Below are positions 34,623-45,211 of a DNA stretch of 64,000 nt, one piece after another. Source of the stretch: Streptomyces sp. NBC_00190 (lineage in GTDB: Bacteria; Actinomycetota; Actinomycetes; Streptomycetales; Streptomycetaceae). The stretch covers positions 6,944,001-7,008,000 of the forward strand of contig NZ_CP108131.1 of NCBI RefSeq assembly GCF_036203305.1, in the 5' to 3' direction. The notes below the pieces were generated by a model. It was not told the origin of the DNA. It did no database searches and saw only the letters and a program-made list of their open reading frames with translations. The number at the start of each line of letters is the position of its first letter. The stretch's first letter is position 1. The position numbers and the translations under genes were made by a program.

Positions 34623-35176
34623 CGCAGGAGTACGACGCCGTTGCCGAAGGTGCGCGTGGCGTCGAGGCGCAGCGGCACCGGGCCGTAGCCGACGGGCGGG
34701 AAGAGCGGTTTGCCGCGCCCGATCCGCACCGGGTGCACACAGATGTGGTACGCGTCCACGAGGTCGTGGCGCAGGAACGAGGCGGCGAGATCGGGTCCGC
34801 CCAGTGCCAGGTCACCGCCCGGGGCCGCCTTGAGCGCGGCGACCTCCGCCGGTACGACGTCCCGGACGACCGTGGTGTTCCAGTCGGTCCTGCCCTCCGG
34901 CAGGGTGCGCGAGTACACGTACTTCGGCATGGACCGCCAGATGCCGGCGAACTCGGCCATCGGCCCGGTGATCGCGGGGTCGGCGTCGGCGGTCGGCCAG
35001 AAATCGGCCATCAGCTCGTGCGTGACGCGGCCGCTCAGGAGTCCGCCCATCGTGCGGATCTCGTCGTTCAAGTACTGGTGCAGCTCGTCGTCGACGACGT
35101 GCCAGTCGATCTGCCGCTCGGGTCCCTCGATGTATCCGTCGAGGGAGACCGACAACATGAGGACGATCTTCCGCAT
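34607..35176 (-). CDS. Dihydrofolate-reductase-like (RibD C-terminal) protein
   Basis: A 189-residue protein of the RibD_C/DHFR-like family. It starts RKIVLMLSVSLDGYIEGPERQIDWHVVDDELHQYL, the family's N-terminal strand and loop, and includes MGGLLSGRVTHELMADFWP, MPKYVYSRTLPEGRTDWNTTVV and GGDLALGGPDLAASFLRHDLVDAYHICVHPVRIGRGKPLF. Members are NADPH-dependent reductases of mostly unknown substrate. It is divergent from the HIBCH-like gene by 26 bp. Confidence 0.9.
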   Translation of the reverse strand: MRKIVLMLSVSLDGYIEGPERQIDWHVVDDELHQYLNDEIRTMGGLLSGRVTHELMADFWPTADADPAITGPMAEFAGIWRSMPKYVYSRTLPEGRTDWNTTVVRDVVPAEVAALKAAPGGDLALGGPDLAASFLRHDLVDAYHICVHPVRIGRGKPLFPPVGYGPVPLRLDATRTFGNGVVLLRYGRP

Positions 35177-35202
35177 GGGGGTGACGTTACATACTGACCG
35201 GT

Positions 35203-36246
35203 GTGAAGACCGAAGACGACACCGTGCTGTTCGACATCGAGGGCCGGACCGGGGTGGTCACCCTCAACCGCCCCAAGGCCCTCAACGCCCTCACCCACCC
35301 CATGGTGCTGCGGATAGACGAGGCCCTCACCAGCTGGGCCGAGGACCCAGCCGTCCACCAGGTGCTGATCCGCGGGGCCGGTGAGCGCGGCCTGTGCGCG
35401 GGCGGCGACATCCGGGCCATCCACGACGACGCCAAGGCCGGGAACACCGCCTCCGCGGACTTCTGGCGCGACGAGTACCGCCTCAACGCCCGCATCGCCC
35501 GCTACCCGAAGCCGTACATCGCCCTGATGGACGGCATCGTGATGGGCGGCGGCGTCGGCGTCTCCGCCCACGGCCGCGTCCGCGTCGTCACCGAGCGCTC
35601 CCGCGTCGCCATGCCCGAGACCGGCATCGGCTTCGTCCCCGACGTCGGCGGGACCTGGCTGCTCGGCCGCGCCCCGGGCCGGCTCGGCACCCATCTCGCC
35701 CTCACCGGCGCGGCCGTGGGCGCGGCCGACGCGCTGCTGTGCGGGCTCGCCGACCACTTCGTCCCCGCCGCGCGGCTCACCGAGCTGACCGCCGGTCTCG
35801 CCGCGGCCCCCGTCGACGAGGTGCTGCCCCGGTACGCCGCCGCGCCGCCGGCCGGTGACCTCGCCGACCGGCGGGCCTGGATCGACCACTGCTACGCCGC
35901 GGACACCGTCGAGGAGATCGTGGACCGGCTGCTCGGCCAGGGCGAGCCGGCCGCCAAGGAGGCCGCCGAGACGATCCTGGCCAAGTCCCCGACCGCGCTG
36001 AAGGTCACGCTCGCCGCCGTGCGCCGGGCGGCGGCCCTCGACTCACTGGAGCGGGTCCTGGCCCAGGAGTTCAGGGTTTCCTGCAACGCCCTGCCCTCCC
36101 ACGATCTGGTGGAGGGAATCCGGGCCCAGGTCGTCGACAAGGACCGCCGGCCGCGCTGGTCGCCGCCCGCCCTGGCGGACGTGGCCGACGCGGACGTGCA
36201 GCGGTTCTTCGCCCCGCTCGGCGCGGGCGAGCTCACCTTCGGCTGA
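35203..36246 (+). CDS. Enoyl-CoA hydratase family, 3-hydroxyisobutyryl-CoA hydrolase-like
   Basis: A 347-residue crotonase-fold protein starting at GTG 35203. LIRGAGERGLCAGGDIRAIHDDA contains the first oxyanion-hole segment, DGIVMGGGVGVSAHGRVRVVTERSRVAMPETGIGFVPDVGGTWLL the second plus the Glu and Asp acting in hydrolases. The length and the C-terminal helical extension fit 3-hydroxyisobutyryl-CoA hydrolase of valine breakdown better than simple enoyl-CoA hydratases (about 260 residues). No other valine-catabolism gene is adjacent. Confidence 0.88.
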   Translation: MKTEDDTVLFDIEGRTGVVTLNRPKALNALTHPMVLRIDEALTSWAEDPAVHQVLIRGAGERGLCAGGDIRAIHDDAKAGNTASADFWRDEYRLNARIARYPKPYIALMDGIVMGGGVGVSAHGRVRVVTERSRVAMPETGIGFVPDVGGTWLLGRAPGRLGTHLALTGAAVGAADALLCGLADHFVPAARLTELTAGLAAAPVDEVLPRYAAAPPAGDLADRRAWIDHCYAADTVEEIVDRLLGQGEPAAKEAAETILAKSPTALKVTLAAVRRAAALDSLERVLAQEFRVSCNALPSHDLVEGIRAQVVDKDRRPRWSPPALADVADADVQRFFAPLGAGELTFG

Positions 36247-36292
36247 GCCGGGGCTGGCCGGGGCGCGCCGGGCGCCCCGGGCCGAACGCGGC

Positions 36293-38554
<2,262 letters not shown>

Positions 38555-38588
38555 GGAACTCCTCGCGGTGCGGTGTCTCGAGCTTACT

Positions 38589-38617
38589 TTCTACACTGTA
38601 CTCTATACGTAGTAGAA
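38589..38617. promoter_or_regulatory. Candidate TetR operator, AT-rich inverted repeat
   Basis: TTCTAC (38589-38594) and GTAGAA (38612-38617) flank an AT-rich core containing TACTCTATAC, in the 95-bp gap between the divergent UvrA-like and TetR genes. The local drop in GC and the promoter overlap fit a TetR-controlled divergent promoter. Confidence 0.55.
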
Positions 38618-38649
38618 CATTATTGGCCGCATGCTCGGAGGGGCCGGAA

Positions 38650-39420
38650 ATGACGAAGGACCAGAGCGGTGCGGGCGATCCCGTCCGCACGCTGGAGCTG
38701 CTGTGGCGCGAGCCCGGGCAGGAGCCGCGGCCCGGTCGGCGCGGCCCGCGGCAGGGGCTCAGCGTGGACGCAGTGGTCCGCGCCGCGATCGCCCTCGCCG
38801 ACGCGGAGGGGCTGGCCGCACTGACCATGCGGGCGCTGGCGCAGCGGCTCGGGGTCACGCCGATGACCCTCTACACCTACGTCCCCGGCAAGGCCGAGCT
38901 GCTCGACCTCATGCTGGACGAGGCGTACCGGTACATGGACCGCCGGGAGGCGGGCCCCGGCGAGACGTGGCCGGTGAAGGTCACCCGCGTCGCCGACGAC
39001 AACCGCGACCTGCTCGGCCGCCACCCTTGGATCGCCGGCCTCTCCGTCACCCGCCCGCCGCTGGGCCCCGGCGTGATCGCCAAGTACGAGCGCGAGCTGG
39101 CGGCCTTCGACGGCATCGGGCTCACCGACACCGAGATGGACGCCGCCCTCACCCACCTCCTCGGCTTCGTCCACGCCAACGCGCTGGCCGCGGCCGACGC
39201 CGCCGAGCACAACAGCCGCCAGAGCGACGAGGAGTGGTGGGCCGTCAGTGCACCGCTGCTGGAGCGGGCCTTGGACCCCGAGCGCTACCCGCTCGCGAGC
39301 CGGGTCGGCAGCGCGGCCGGCGCGTACAACCCGGATGCGGTCTGGGCCTTCGGCCTCCGCTGCGTCCTGGACGGCCTGGCCCGCCTGATCGGAAACCGGG
39401 AGGCCGGGCAGGGGCCCTGA
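38650..39420 (+). CDS. TetR-family repressor
   Basis: A 256-residue regulator with TetR_C-type C-terminal region. The helix-turn-helix spans about residues 40-85: VDAVVRAAIALADAEGLAALTMRALAQRLGVTPMTLYTYVPGKAELLDLML. ATG 38650 (MTKDQSGAG) has GGAGGGGCCGG upstream; the frame could open earlier at 38623. The C-terminal part (DRREAGPGETWPVKVTRVADDNRDLLGRHPW...) matches TetR proteins of the TetR/ActII-type ligand fold. The neighbour suggests it controls the UvrA-like resistance gene. Confidence 0.92.
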   Translation: MTKDQSGAGDPVRTLELLWREPGQEPRPGRRGPRQGLSVDAVVRAAIALADAEGLAALTMRALAQRLGVTPMTLYTYVPGKAELLDLMLDEAYRYMDRREAGPGETWPVKVTRVADDNRDLLGRHPWIAGLSVTRPPLGPGVIAKYERELAAFDGIGLTDTEMDAALTHLLGFVHANALAAADAAEHNSRQSDEEWWAVSAPLLERALDPERYPLASRVGSAAGAYNPDAVWAFGLRCVLDGLARLIGNREAGQGP

Positions 39421-39630
39421 GGTCTGTCCAATGGCCAGGGGTCTTCAGCGTTCGCCGGCGGACCTCCCCCGAGCGGCCGGGCCGACGGCGGCGTACGGTG
39501 TGCCGAAGCGCGTCGTCGAGCTCGGCGGGGTCACCGCAGAAGTCGGCTTGTCCATGCCCCAGCCGGCCATCGCCGTAGGACTCCCGCGCGACCGACCGAC
39601 CACCGCAGCCGACAGGACAGCACAGCACCC

Positions 39631-40188
39631 GTGAACTCCACGTCGATTCGCTTGATCGAGCCCTCCGACGGCCCCGCACTCGCCGAGCTGCTCTCCCGGG
39701 ACAAGGAGGCGTATGCGCGCTGGCTGCCCGCGAGGCCCGCCGAGTTCTACACGCCCGACGGGCAAGCCTCGGTCATCGAGTCCCTTCTGGCCTCCCATCG
39801 CCAGGGGCTCGCGTGGCCCGGCGTCGTGGTCTGCGACGGGACCGTCATCGGGCAGGTCGGCATCAGCTCGATCCTGCGCGGCCCGTTCCAGAAGGGATTC
39901 CTCGGCTACTGGGTCTCTTCTTTTTACCAGGGACTCGGGCACACGGGCCGAGCCGTCGGCCTCGCGCTGCGGATCGCCGAAGACGAGCTGAAGCTGCATC
40001 GACTGGAGGCGCACACCCAGCTGGAGAACCTCGCGTCCCTGGCGATCCTCCGCAAGCACGGATTCAGTTCCTGGGGCATCGCCCATGACCACTTCTACGC
40101 CGACGGCGCATGGCGCGACGAAGTGTTCTGGGAAAGAAACCTGACCATCGGCCGGAACGCTGGAGTCAAGGAAGACCATGTGCGCTAG
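39631..40188 (+). CDS. GNAT acetyltransferase, RimJ/RimL-like
   Basis: A 185-residue acetyltransferase from GTG 39631. IRLIEPSDGPALAELLSRDKEAYARWLP opens the fold, FLGYWVSSFYQGLGHTGRAVGLALRIAEDELKLHRLEAHTQLENLASLAILRKHGF contains the acetyl-CoA-binding loop (QGLGHTGRA) and the Asn helix typical of ribosomal-protein N-acetyltransferases. The substrate is unknown. The 210 bp before it hold nothing recognisable. The stop overlaps the end of a broken hydrolase gene on the other strand. Confidence 0.9.
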   Translation: MNSTSIRLIEPSDGPALAELLSRDKEAYARWLPARPAEFYTPDGQASVIESLLASHRQGLAWPGVVVCDGTVIGQVGISSILRGPFQKGFLGYWVSSFYQGLGHTGRAVGLALRIAEDELKLHRLEAHTQLENLASLAILRKHGFSSWGIAHDHFYADGAWRDEVFWERNLTIGRNAGVKEDHVR

Positions 40189-40340
40189 CCGGTCGCCGAT
40201 CTGCCCGGCGGCCTGACCGCTTGGGACACCGATAGCGTCAGCGGGTGGATGCCATGGCCGGCCGCACGCAGATGCGGCACCACATCGTCCCACGCCCACG
40301 ATCCGAGTCGCGCACCTGCAATCAGCGCAAAGTTCGCCAT
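40185..40340 (-). pseudogene. Alpha/beta hydrolase, N-terminal remnant
   Basis: From ATG 40340 the frame reads MANFALIAGARLGSWAWDDVV and PHLRAAGHGIHPLTL, the unmistakable first strand and helix of an HNL/esterase-like alpha/beta hydrolase, then loses similarity and stops after 51 codons. No nucleophile elbow or other part of the usual 230-residue protein is present. It is a truncated relic against the GNAT gene end. Confidence 0.75.
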
Positions 40341-40502
40341 GGCCGCACCGTAGTGGAGCGGCTCGACGACCACTCCGGAAATACTTTCGATATGCGCTCC
40401 AGTAGTGCAGGGTTCGCGCGAACGCCATGCCGGGGGAGGGGTGGCGGCGTCCCGCCGCGGTGGGGGAGTGCCACCCGTCCTCCGCCCCGGCCCTTGCTGC
40501 AC

Positions 40503-40541
40503 CTATCGAAATTCGATAGATTCCCATCGCAACTCGATGGG
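40503..40541 (+). promoter_or_regulatory. Two tandem inverted repeats before the DUF2975 gene
   Basis: First repeat: CTATCGA (40503-40509), AAT, TCGATAG (40513-40519). Second: CCCATCG (40523-40529), CAACT, CGATGGG (40535-40541). Both share an ATCGA core; the second runs into the ribosome site GGGAGG. They are probably operators for the XRE protein encoded next. Confidence 0.6.
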
Positions 40542-40551
40542 AGGCTGGGTC

Positions 40552-41043
40552 ATGGGAAAGCTGACAGTGCGTGCGCTGCGCGCCGTGCTCGCGGTGGTGC
40601 TCGTCGGCACCGTGTTCGTACAGGTATTGATGGTGTGGGTGTTGGTCAGCGGGAGCGACCCGGAGGACGGGTCGCTCCCGCTGACCCCGCTGCGCGTGAT
40701 CACGATCCTGGGCATGGTGTCGGCCCAGGTCGCCCTGGTCTGCGTGTGGCGGCTGGTGGCGATGGTGCGACGCGGAACCGTGTTCTCCCACGCCGCCTTC
40801 CGGTACGTGGACGGCGTGATCGGTGCGATCGTGGCGGCTGCCCTCCTGTGGTTCGCGGTCACGGTCATCAATGCTCCGGGCCAGCGGGAGGACCCGGGCG
40901 TCACCGTCATCATGGGCGGGGTCGGCGTGGCCATCCTGGGGGTCGCGCTCATCGTGCTCGTGCTGCGGATGCTGCTCGCCCAGGCCGTCGCGCGCGACGC
41001 CGAAGCGGCGCAGATGCAGGCCGAGCTGGACGAGGTGATCTGA
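40552..41043 (+). CDS. DUF2975 membrane protein
   Basis: A 163-residue protein with four hydrophobic helices (about residues 8-32, 45-68, 88-108, 118-142). The first runs LRAVLAVVLVGTVFVQVLMVWVL; RGTVFSHAAFRYVDGV is the DUF2975 signature loop between helices two and three. The C-terminus is acidic and cytoplasmic. ATG 40552 (MGKLTVRAL) is preceded by GGGAGG at 40539-40544. It is coupled by ATGA to a YozG-like XRE regulator, a pairing common for this family. Function unknown; a membrane sensor that controls its HTH partner is possible. Confidence 0.85.
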   Translation: MGKLTVRALRAVLAVVLVGTVFVQVLMVWVLVSGSDPEDGSLPLTPLRVITILGMVSAQVALVCVWRLVAMVRRGTVFSHAAFRYVDGVIGAIVAAALLWFAVTVINAPGQREDPGVTVIMGGVGVAILGVALIVLVLRMLLAQAVARDAEAAQMQAELDEVI

Positions 41044-41264
41044 TGCCGATCGCCGTCGACATCGATGTGATGCTGGCCAAACGGAAGATGTCCGTGGGTG
41101 ACCTCGCGGACCGCGTGGGGATCACGCCCGCCAACCTGGCGGTACTCAAGAACGGCCGCGCCAAGGCGGTGCGCTTCGCGACGCTCGCCGCGCTCTGCGA
41201 GGTGCTCCAGTGCCAGCCGGGCGACCTGCTGCGCTGGGAGGCCGAGGACGCCGCGGGCGACTAG
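41043..41264 (+). CDS. Small XRE-family HTH regulator (YozG-like)
   Basis: A 73-residue DNA-binding protein that is almost entirely one helix-turn-helix: VDIDVMLAKRKMSVGDLADRVGITPANLAVLKNGRAKAVRFATLAALCEVLQCQPGDLLRW. It matches the YozG/Cro-CI subgroup that pairs with DUF2975 proteins. Its ATG overlaps the DUF2975 stop. The tandem inverted repeats at 40503-40541 are likely its sites. The last 4 bp overlap the convergent SDR gene. Confidence 0.92.
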   Translation: MPIAVDIDVMLAKRKMSVGDLADRVGITPANLAVLKNGRAKAVRFATLAALCEVLQCQPGDLLRWEAEDAAGD

Positions 41265-42184
41265 CGGTAGCCGGTCGCGTCCGCCGGGCGGTCGGGGTCC
41301 TGGACCTCGACCATGTAGCGCCAGGCGTCCGGGCGGCTGCCGTCGAGATCCGTGAAGCCGTAGACCCGGGCGAGCTGCCCGCTGGAGAGGGACTGCCCGT
41401 TCCAGCGCGCCACGTCCGGGTCCGCGGCGAGCGCCGCGACCGCGCGGCCCACGTACGACGGGGTCTCTGAGATGCAGAAGTGCGGGACCGTCGCCAGCGC
41501 GTCCCGCCAGTTCTCCTCCGTCACACCGAAGGTGTCGAGCATCATCTCCGAGCGCAGCCAGCCCGGCGTCAGCGCAACCGCCGTCCCCCCGCGCGGGCCC
41601 AGCTCGTGACCGAGCGCGAACGCCATGCGCAGGACCGAGGACTTGGCGATGTCGTAGAAGAACGACACCCGGTAGCGGCTCGCGTTGTACTCGGCGGTGC
41701 CGTCCGTCATCTCCACCACCAGCCCGCCCGGCTCGCGCAGCAGCAACGGCAGCGCGAAGTGGCTGGTGACGGCATGGGTCTCGACCGCCAGCCGCATCAG
41801 CCGCAGCCCCTTGTCCAGATCGTGCTCCCACACCGTGCTGTCCCACTCGAAGAGCAGCTCCCCGCCCCAGATGTCGTTGACCAGGACGTCGAGGCGGCCC
41901 TGCTCGCCGTCGATCCGCGCGACCAGGGCCTCGACCTCGGACGGCACCAGGTGGTCGGCCACCACCGCGATCCCCCGCCCGCCCGCGGCCGTCACCAGCT
42001 CGGCGGTCTCCTCGATCGTCTCGGGCCGGTCGTACTCGGACCGCTTCCCCCGGGTGCTGCGCCCCGACACGTACACGGTCGCGCCCCGCGCGCCCAACTG
42101 GACCGCGATGCCCCGGCCCGCGCCCCGCGTCGCCCCGGCCACGAGGGCGACCTTGCCTTCGAGCGTGCGCTGTGTGTCCGCCAT
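41261..42184 (-). CDS. Short-chain dehydrogenase/reductase
   Basis: A 307-residue SDR. VALVAGATRGAGRGIA is the nucleotide-binding glycine turn, VYVSGRSTRG the cofactor-selecting Arg loop (suggesting NADPH), LDVLVNDIWGG the equivalent of the NNAG motif, and FFYDIAKSSVLRM holds the YxxxK pair. The region before it (VVEMTDGTAEYNASRYRVS) replaces the usual catalytic Ser strand. This larger subgroup, near human DHRS1, has unknown substrates. It is convergent with the XRE gene. Confidence 0.9.
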   Translation of the reverse strand: MADTQRTLEGKVALVAGATRGAGRGIAVQLGARGATVYVSGRSTRGKRSEYDRPETIEETAELVTAAGGRGIAVVADHLVPSEVEALVARIDGEQGRLDVLVNDIWGGELLFEWDSTVWEHDLDKGLRLMRLAVETHAVTSHFALPLLLREPGGLVVEMTDGTAEYNASRYRVSFFYDIAKSSVLRMAFALGHELGPRGGTAVALTPGWLRSEMMLDTFGVTEENWRDALATVPHFCISETPSYVGRAVAALAADPDVARWNGQSLSSGQLARVYGFTDLDGSRPDAWRYMVEVQDPDRPADATGYR

Positions 42185-42193
42185 GGCCCGACC

Positions 42194-42911
42194 CTACGGC
42201 GCATCCCCCTTCCCCGGCCCGCCGGACACGGCGACCGCCGCCAGGGACAGCAACAGCCCGCCGGCCGCCGCGCCGAGGGCCGGACCCGGCCCCCACAGCG
42301 TCCAGGCCGCCCCGAAGAACAGGGAACCCGCGAACCGGGCCAGCGCCTGCGCCGTCTGGAGCACCGCGAGCCCGGTGGTGCGCAGTTCGGCCGGGAGCAG
42401 CGGCCCGGCCGCTGCCATCAGCACCCCGTCGGTGGCGGCGTAGAACAGGCCGAGGAGTACGAGGACGCCGACGACGAGCGGTGGACCGGCCGGGACCGGG
42501 GCAGGCCGAGGACGGCCGCGGTCGCGCAGAGCCGCCGCAGCCCGGGGACCCGTACGAGCGTGCGCACTCCCGGCAGCGGGGTACGGACGGCCGGCGCGGG
42601 GGCCTCCCGTACGAACAGGACCAGCACGACCACCCCCAGCACCGCGACGCAGCAGCTCACGGTGAACACGGCCGCGTACCCGTCGACCACGGCCCACAGC
42701 ACCCCGAACGCGGCCAGCGGCGGCGGGTGCGGTCCGCGACCCGGCCGCCCGCGAGGCGGAGCAGCGCGGTGGCGCCCTGGTTGAGCCCGTCCAGGGCGCC
42801 GAACGCGAACGGGGACATCCCGAGCCCGGCCACCAGGTACAGCGGCAGGACGGCGGTGACCATCTCCGCCGAGACGTCCGTGAGCAGGCTGACCATGCCG
42901 AGCGCGAACAC
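42194..42911 (-). pseudogene. MFS transporter broken by two frameshifts
   Basis: Three frames carry successive parts of one transporter. The first frame has FALGMVSLLTDVSAEMVTAVLPLYLVAGLGMSPFAFGALDGLNQGATALLRLAGGRVADR. The second has LWAVVDGYAAVFTVSCCVAVLGVVVLVLFVREAPAP...LRRLCATAAVLGL. The third has LVLLGLFYAATDGVLMAAAGPLLPAELRTTGLAVLQTAQALARFAGSLFFGAAW to the stop at 42194. Frame changes lie near 42720 and 42490. Even joined, the protein is short for the family (about 400). A sequencing error in a GC-rich tract is the alternative for either shift. Confidence 0.8.
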
Positions 42912-43011
42912 CGTGCCGGGGACGGCCCGCAGGGGGCCCCACGGGCCGGAGCCTCCCCGGCGATGTCCGCGGCACGGCTGGTCGACAGGTACACGGATGC
43001 CTCCTCGGCGT

Positions 43012-44277
43012 CTAGAACCAGTTGACGGTGAGCGGGAAGGCGGCGGTGACGGTCGCGCCCGTGGAGTCGGTGGCGGTGGCGGTCACCTGGACCGTGCCGC
43101 TGCCCCACGGCTTGCCGCTGATCCGGCCGGTGCCGGCGTCGACGCTCAGGCCCCAGGGCAGGCCGGTGGCCGCGTAGCGGATCGGGGACTTGCCGCCGGT
43201 GGCGCTGAGCTGGATGGTGCAGGACTGGTTGAACTTGCAGGTCTGCGGGCCGGGATCGGCGAGCTTCAGGTCACCCGGGGTGGGCGTCGGCGTCGGGGTC
43301 GGCGTGGGTGTCGGAGTGGGCGTGGGTGTGGGTGTCGGGGTCGGCGTGGATCCGCCGAACACCTCGCTGATCGGCTGGACGTTGGCCGCGTTGCCCGCGT
43401 GCGTGGCCGTGCCGAAGAGGTCCTCGAAGGTCCGCAGCAGGTGGTGGTGGTTGAAAGCGGTGGTGTACTTGCCCGTCTTGACGTTCGCGCCGTAGAAGAC
43501 GGTGGCGATCTGGTTCGAGCCGAGGTAGTTGTCCTCGTCCCATGTCAGCACCAGCAGGCTGTTGTTGGCCTTCGCCCACTGGGCGTAGGCGTCGATGTTG
43601 TTCTTCGTCCAGGTGTCGCCGGTGCCGACCGAGCACGAGTGCATGTCGTTGCACTGGTTGGGCACCACGAAGGACAGGTCCGGCAGCGCCGCGAAGTTGT
43701 TCTGCGGGAACTGCGTCCAGGTCTTCCCCGTGTTCAGCGGCACGTTCTTGAAGGCGAACCACGGATTGTGCTTCTGCGCGTACTGGCCGTTCGTGCAGGC
43801 CGTGGACCCCTCGCCCGGCAGGTCCTCGTTGTACGTCGCGAAGGTCTTGCCGGCCGTGATCAGCTCCTGTCCGAGGTTCGCCGCCGTCATCGACTGCGGG
43901 GTGTAGCAGCCGTCGCCCGTGATGCCCTGCGTGGCGCCGGAGAAGAGGTTGAAGTAGTTGGGCTGACTCGGGTGGGTCAGCGCCTTCATGCCGGTCAGGC
44001 TCGCGCCCGCGTTCGCCAGCTGGTTGATGTACGGGGCGTTCGCGCTGCCGATGATCTCGCCGTACTGCTTGTTCTCGTACACGACGACCACCACGTGGTC
44101 GTACGCGGGCAGCGCGGCCGCGGCGGCGGCCGCCGGCCCGGTCGGGGAACCGCTCTCCGCCGCCTGGGAGTTGGCCACGGTGAAGGCGCCGAGCAGGCCG
44201 AGCGCGCCGACTCCGGCCATGAGCGCGGACCAGCGGGCCCCGCGTCTGGGGCGGGTCGTGGGTGAGGGAAGGGGCAT
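43012..44277 (-). CDS. Secreted phosphoesterase with PT-linker and C-terminal Ig-like module
   Basis: A 421-residue exported enzyme, last gene of the polyketide operon. GAGGAGGA precedes ATG 44277. A signal peptide (SALMAGVGALGLLGAFTVANSQAA) is followed by a ~260-residue AcpA/phospholipase-C-like phosphoesterase domain: YDHVVVVVYENKQYGEII with the metal-binding Glu-Asn, HPSQPNYFNLFSG with the Ser/Asn site, and LLVLTWDEDNYLGSNQ with the Asp cluster. A Thr-Pro linker then leads to a ~85-residue He_PIG/putative-Ig module ending FPLTVNWF. The same module closes the protein at 62377-63624. It starts 25 bp after the GHMP-like gene, so it is probably cotranscribed. It may dephosphorylate an exported product or cell-surface polymer. 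Confidence 0.88.
   Translation of the reverse strand: MPLPSPTTRPRRGARWSALMAGVGALGLLGAFTVANSQAAESGSPTGPAAAAAAALPAYDHVVVVVYENKQYGEIIGSANAPYINQLANAGASLTGMKALTHPSQPNYFNLFSGATQGITGDGCYTPQSMTAANLGQELITAGKTFATYNEDLPGEGSTACTNGQYAQKHNPWFAFKNVPLNTGKTWTQFPQNNFAALPDLSFVVPNQCNDMHSCSVGTGDTWTKNNIDAYAQWAKANNSLLVLTWDEDNYLGSNQIATVFYGANVKTGKYTTAFNHHHLLRTFEDLFGTATHAGNAANVQPISEVFGGSTPTPTPTPTPTPTPTPTPTPTPTPGDLKLADPGPQTCKFNQSCTIQLSATGGKSPIRYAATGLPWGLSVDAGTGRISGKPWGSGTVQVTATATDSTGATVTAAFPLTVNWF
43280..43352 (-). repeat. Thr-Pro linker repeat tract
   Basis: Degenerate 6-bp repeats (ACCCCGACG-like on the coding strand) encode about 13 Thr-Pro pairs linking the phosphoesterase and Ig-like domains. Confidence 0.85.
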
Positions 44278-44302
44278 GGGTGGTTCCTCCTCGCAGGTGG
44301 TG

Positions 44303-45211
44303 TCATTCCTCGCGCCGGGCCGCACCGGCCACGGCGATGTTCAGGAACCGCGGTACGGGCCGTCCTCGGTCGCGGAACTCCCGCGCGACCGCCGCCCGTA
44401 CCGCCGTCAGCCGTGCCTCGGGCAGCAGCACCAGCACGCTTCGCCCCGGCTCCGGTCCGGGCGGCCAGGCGCTCAGCGCCCCGGCCCGGCGGGCGCAGGC
44501 CACGGCCCGCGCCAGCTCCGCCGCCGGGCCCGTGCCCCCGTCGTCGCCGCGCACGGCCACGAGCACCAGCCGCGCTCCCGAGACGGCCGGGTCGAAGGGG
44601 ACGTACCTCCGGCTCGCCCGGGGCCCGGCGCCCAGCAGCAGGGCCTCGCCGGGCCGGGCGAAGAGCACCGCCCGGCGCAGGGCGTCGTCCCCGTCCGGCA
44701 GGGCCTCGGCCAGCAGCCGGGCCAGGTGCGCGCGGTCCGGCCGTTCGTCCGGCCCCGTGTGTACGTCGGCCACCGCGAGCGCCAGCGCGCACTCGGCGGG
44801 CTCCGCCGTGGCCAGCCCGGCGGCCGCCGTGAGCGAGCCCTGCACGTGCAGGTCGGTGCCGCCGCGGCCGTAACCGGCCCGGGCCAGCGCCCGCAGCACG
44901 GCGTACGGCCGGACCGCCCACGCGGGGGCCGCGGGCGGCGGCCCGGACAGGGTCAGCGGCAGATCGCAGCTGTCCGCGGGATGGCCCAACGAACTGAGCC
45001 GCACCAGGCCGTCGGTGCGCGGGGCCGCGGCCGCCGCCGTGGGCCAGCTCGCCGCCGCGACCAATTCGGGGGAGCCCAGGTGAAAGGCGTACGGGGCGCT
45101 CCACACGGCGGCCGGGGGCCGGCCGTGCGCGGCCTCCAGGGCGTAGGCGACGAGGCGGAAGAGCGGATCGGCGGTCGCCCGGCGGGCCAGGTCGCCCGCG
45201 GCGGCCGTCAC
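44303..45211 (-). CDS. Degenerate GHMP (galactokinase-like) protein
   Basis: A 302-residue protein starting at GTG 45211, which overlaps the methyltransferase stop as GTGA. Several blocks recall galactokinase-type GHMP kinases: VRLSSLGHPADSCDLPLTL is placed like the APGRVNLIGEHTDY segment, VQGSLTAAAGLATAEPAECALALAVAD like the PxxxGLSSSAA phosphate loop, and residues 190-215 (ARPGEALLLGAG) like a late strand. The phosphate loop lacks the usual Ser run, so kinase activity is doubtful. It could bind or phosphorylate the sugar used by the glycosyltransferase. The GHMP match is by pattern and only moderately sure. Confidence 0.55.
   Translation of the reverse strand: MTAAAGDLARRATADPLFRLVAYALEAAHGRPPAAVWSAPYAFHLGSPELVAAASWPTAAAAAPRTDGLVRLSSLGHPADSCDLPLTLSGPPPAAPAWAVRPYAVLRALARAGYGRGGTDLHVQGSLTAAAGLATAEPAECALALAVADVHTGPDERPDRAHLARLLAEALPDGDDALRRAVLFARPGEALLLGAGPRASRRYVPFDPAVSGARLVLVAVRGDDGGTGPAAELARAVACARRAGALSAWPPGPEPGRSVLVLLPEARLTAVRAAVAREFRDRGRPVPRFLNIAVAGAARREE

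Noticed and set aside
43280..43352. Regular short repeats that could suggest a CRISPR or minisatellite
   Set aside because: They encode a Thr-Pro linker in frame in a secreted enzyme; unit length is 6 bp with no spacers.
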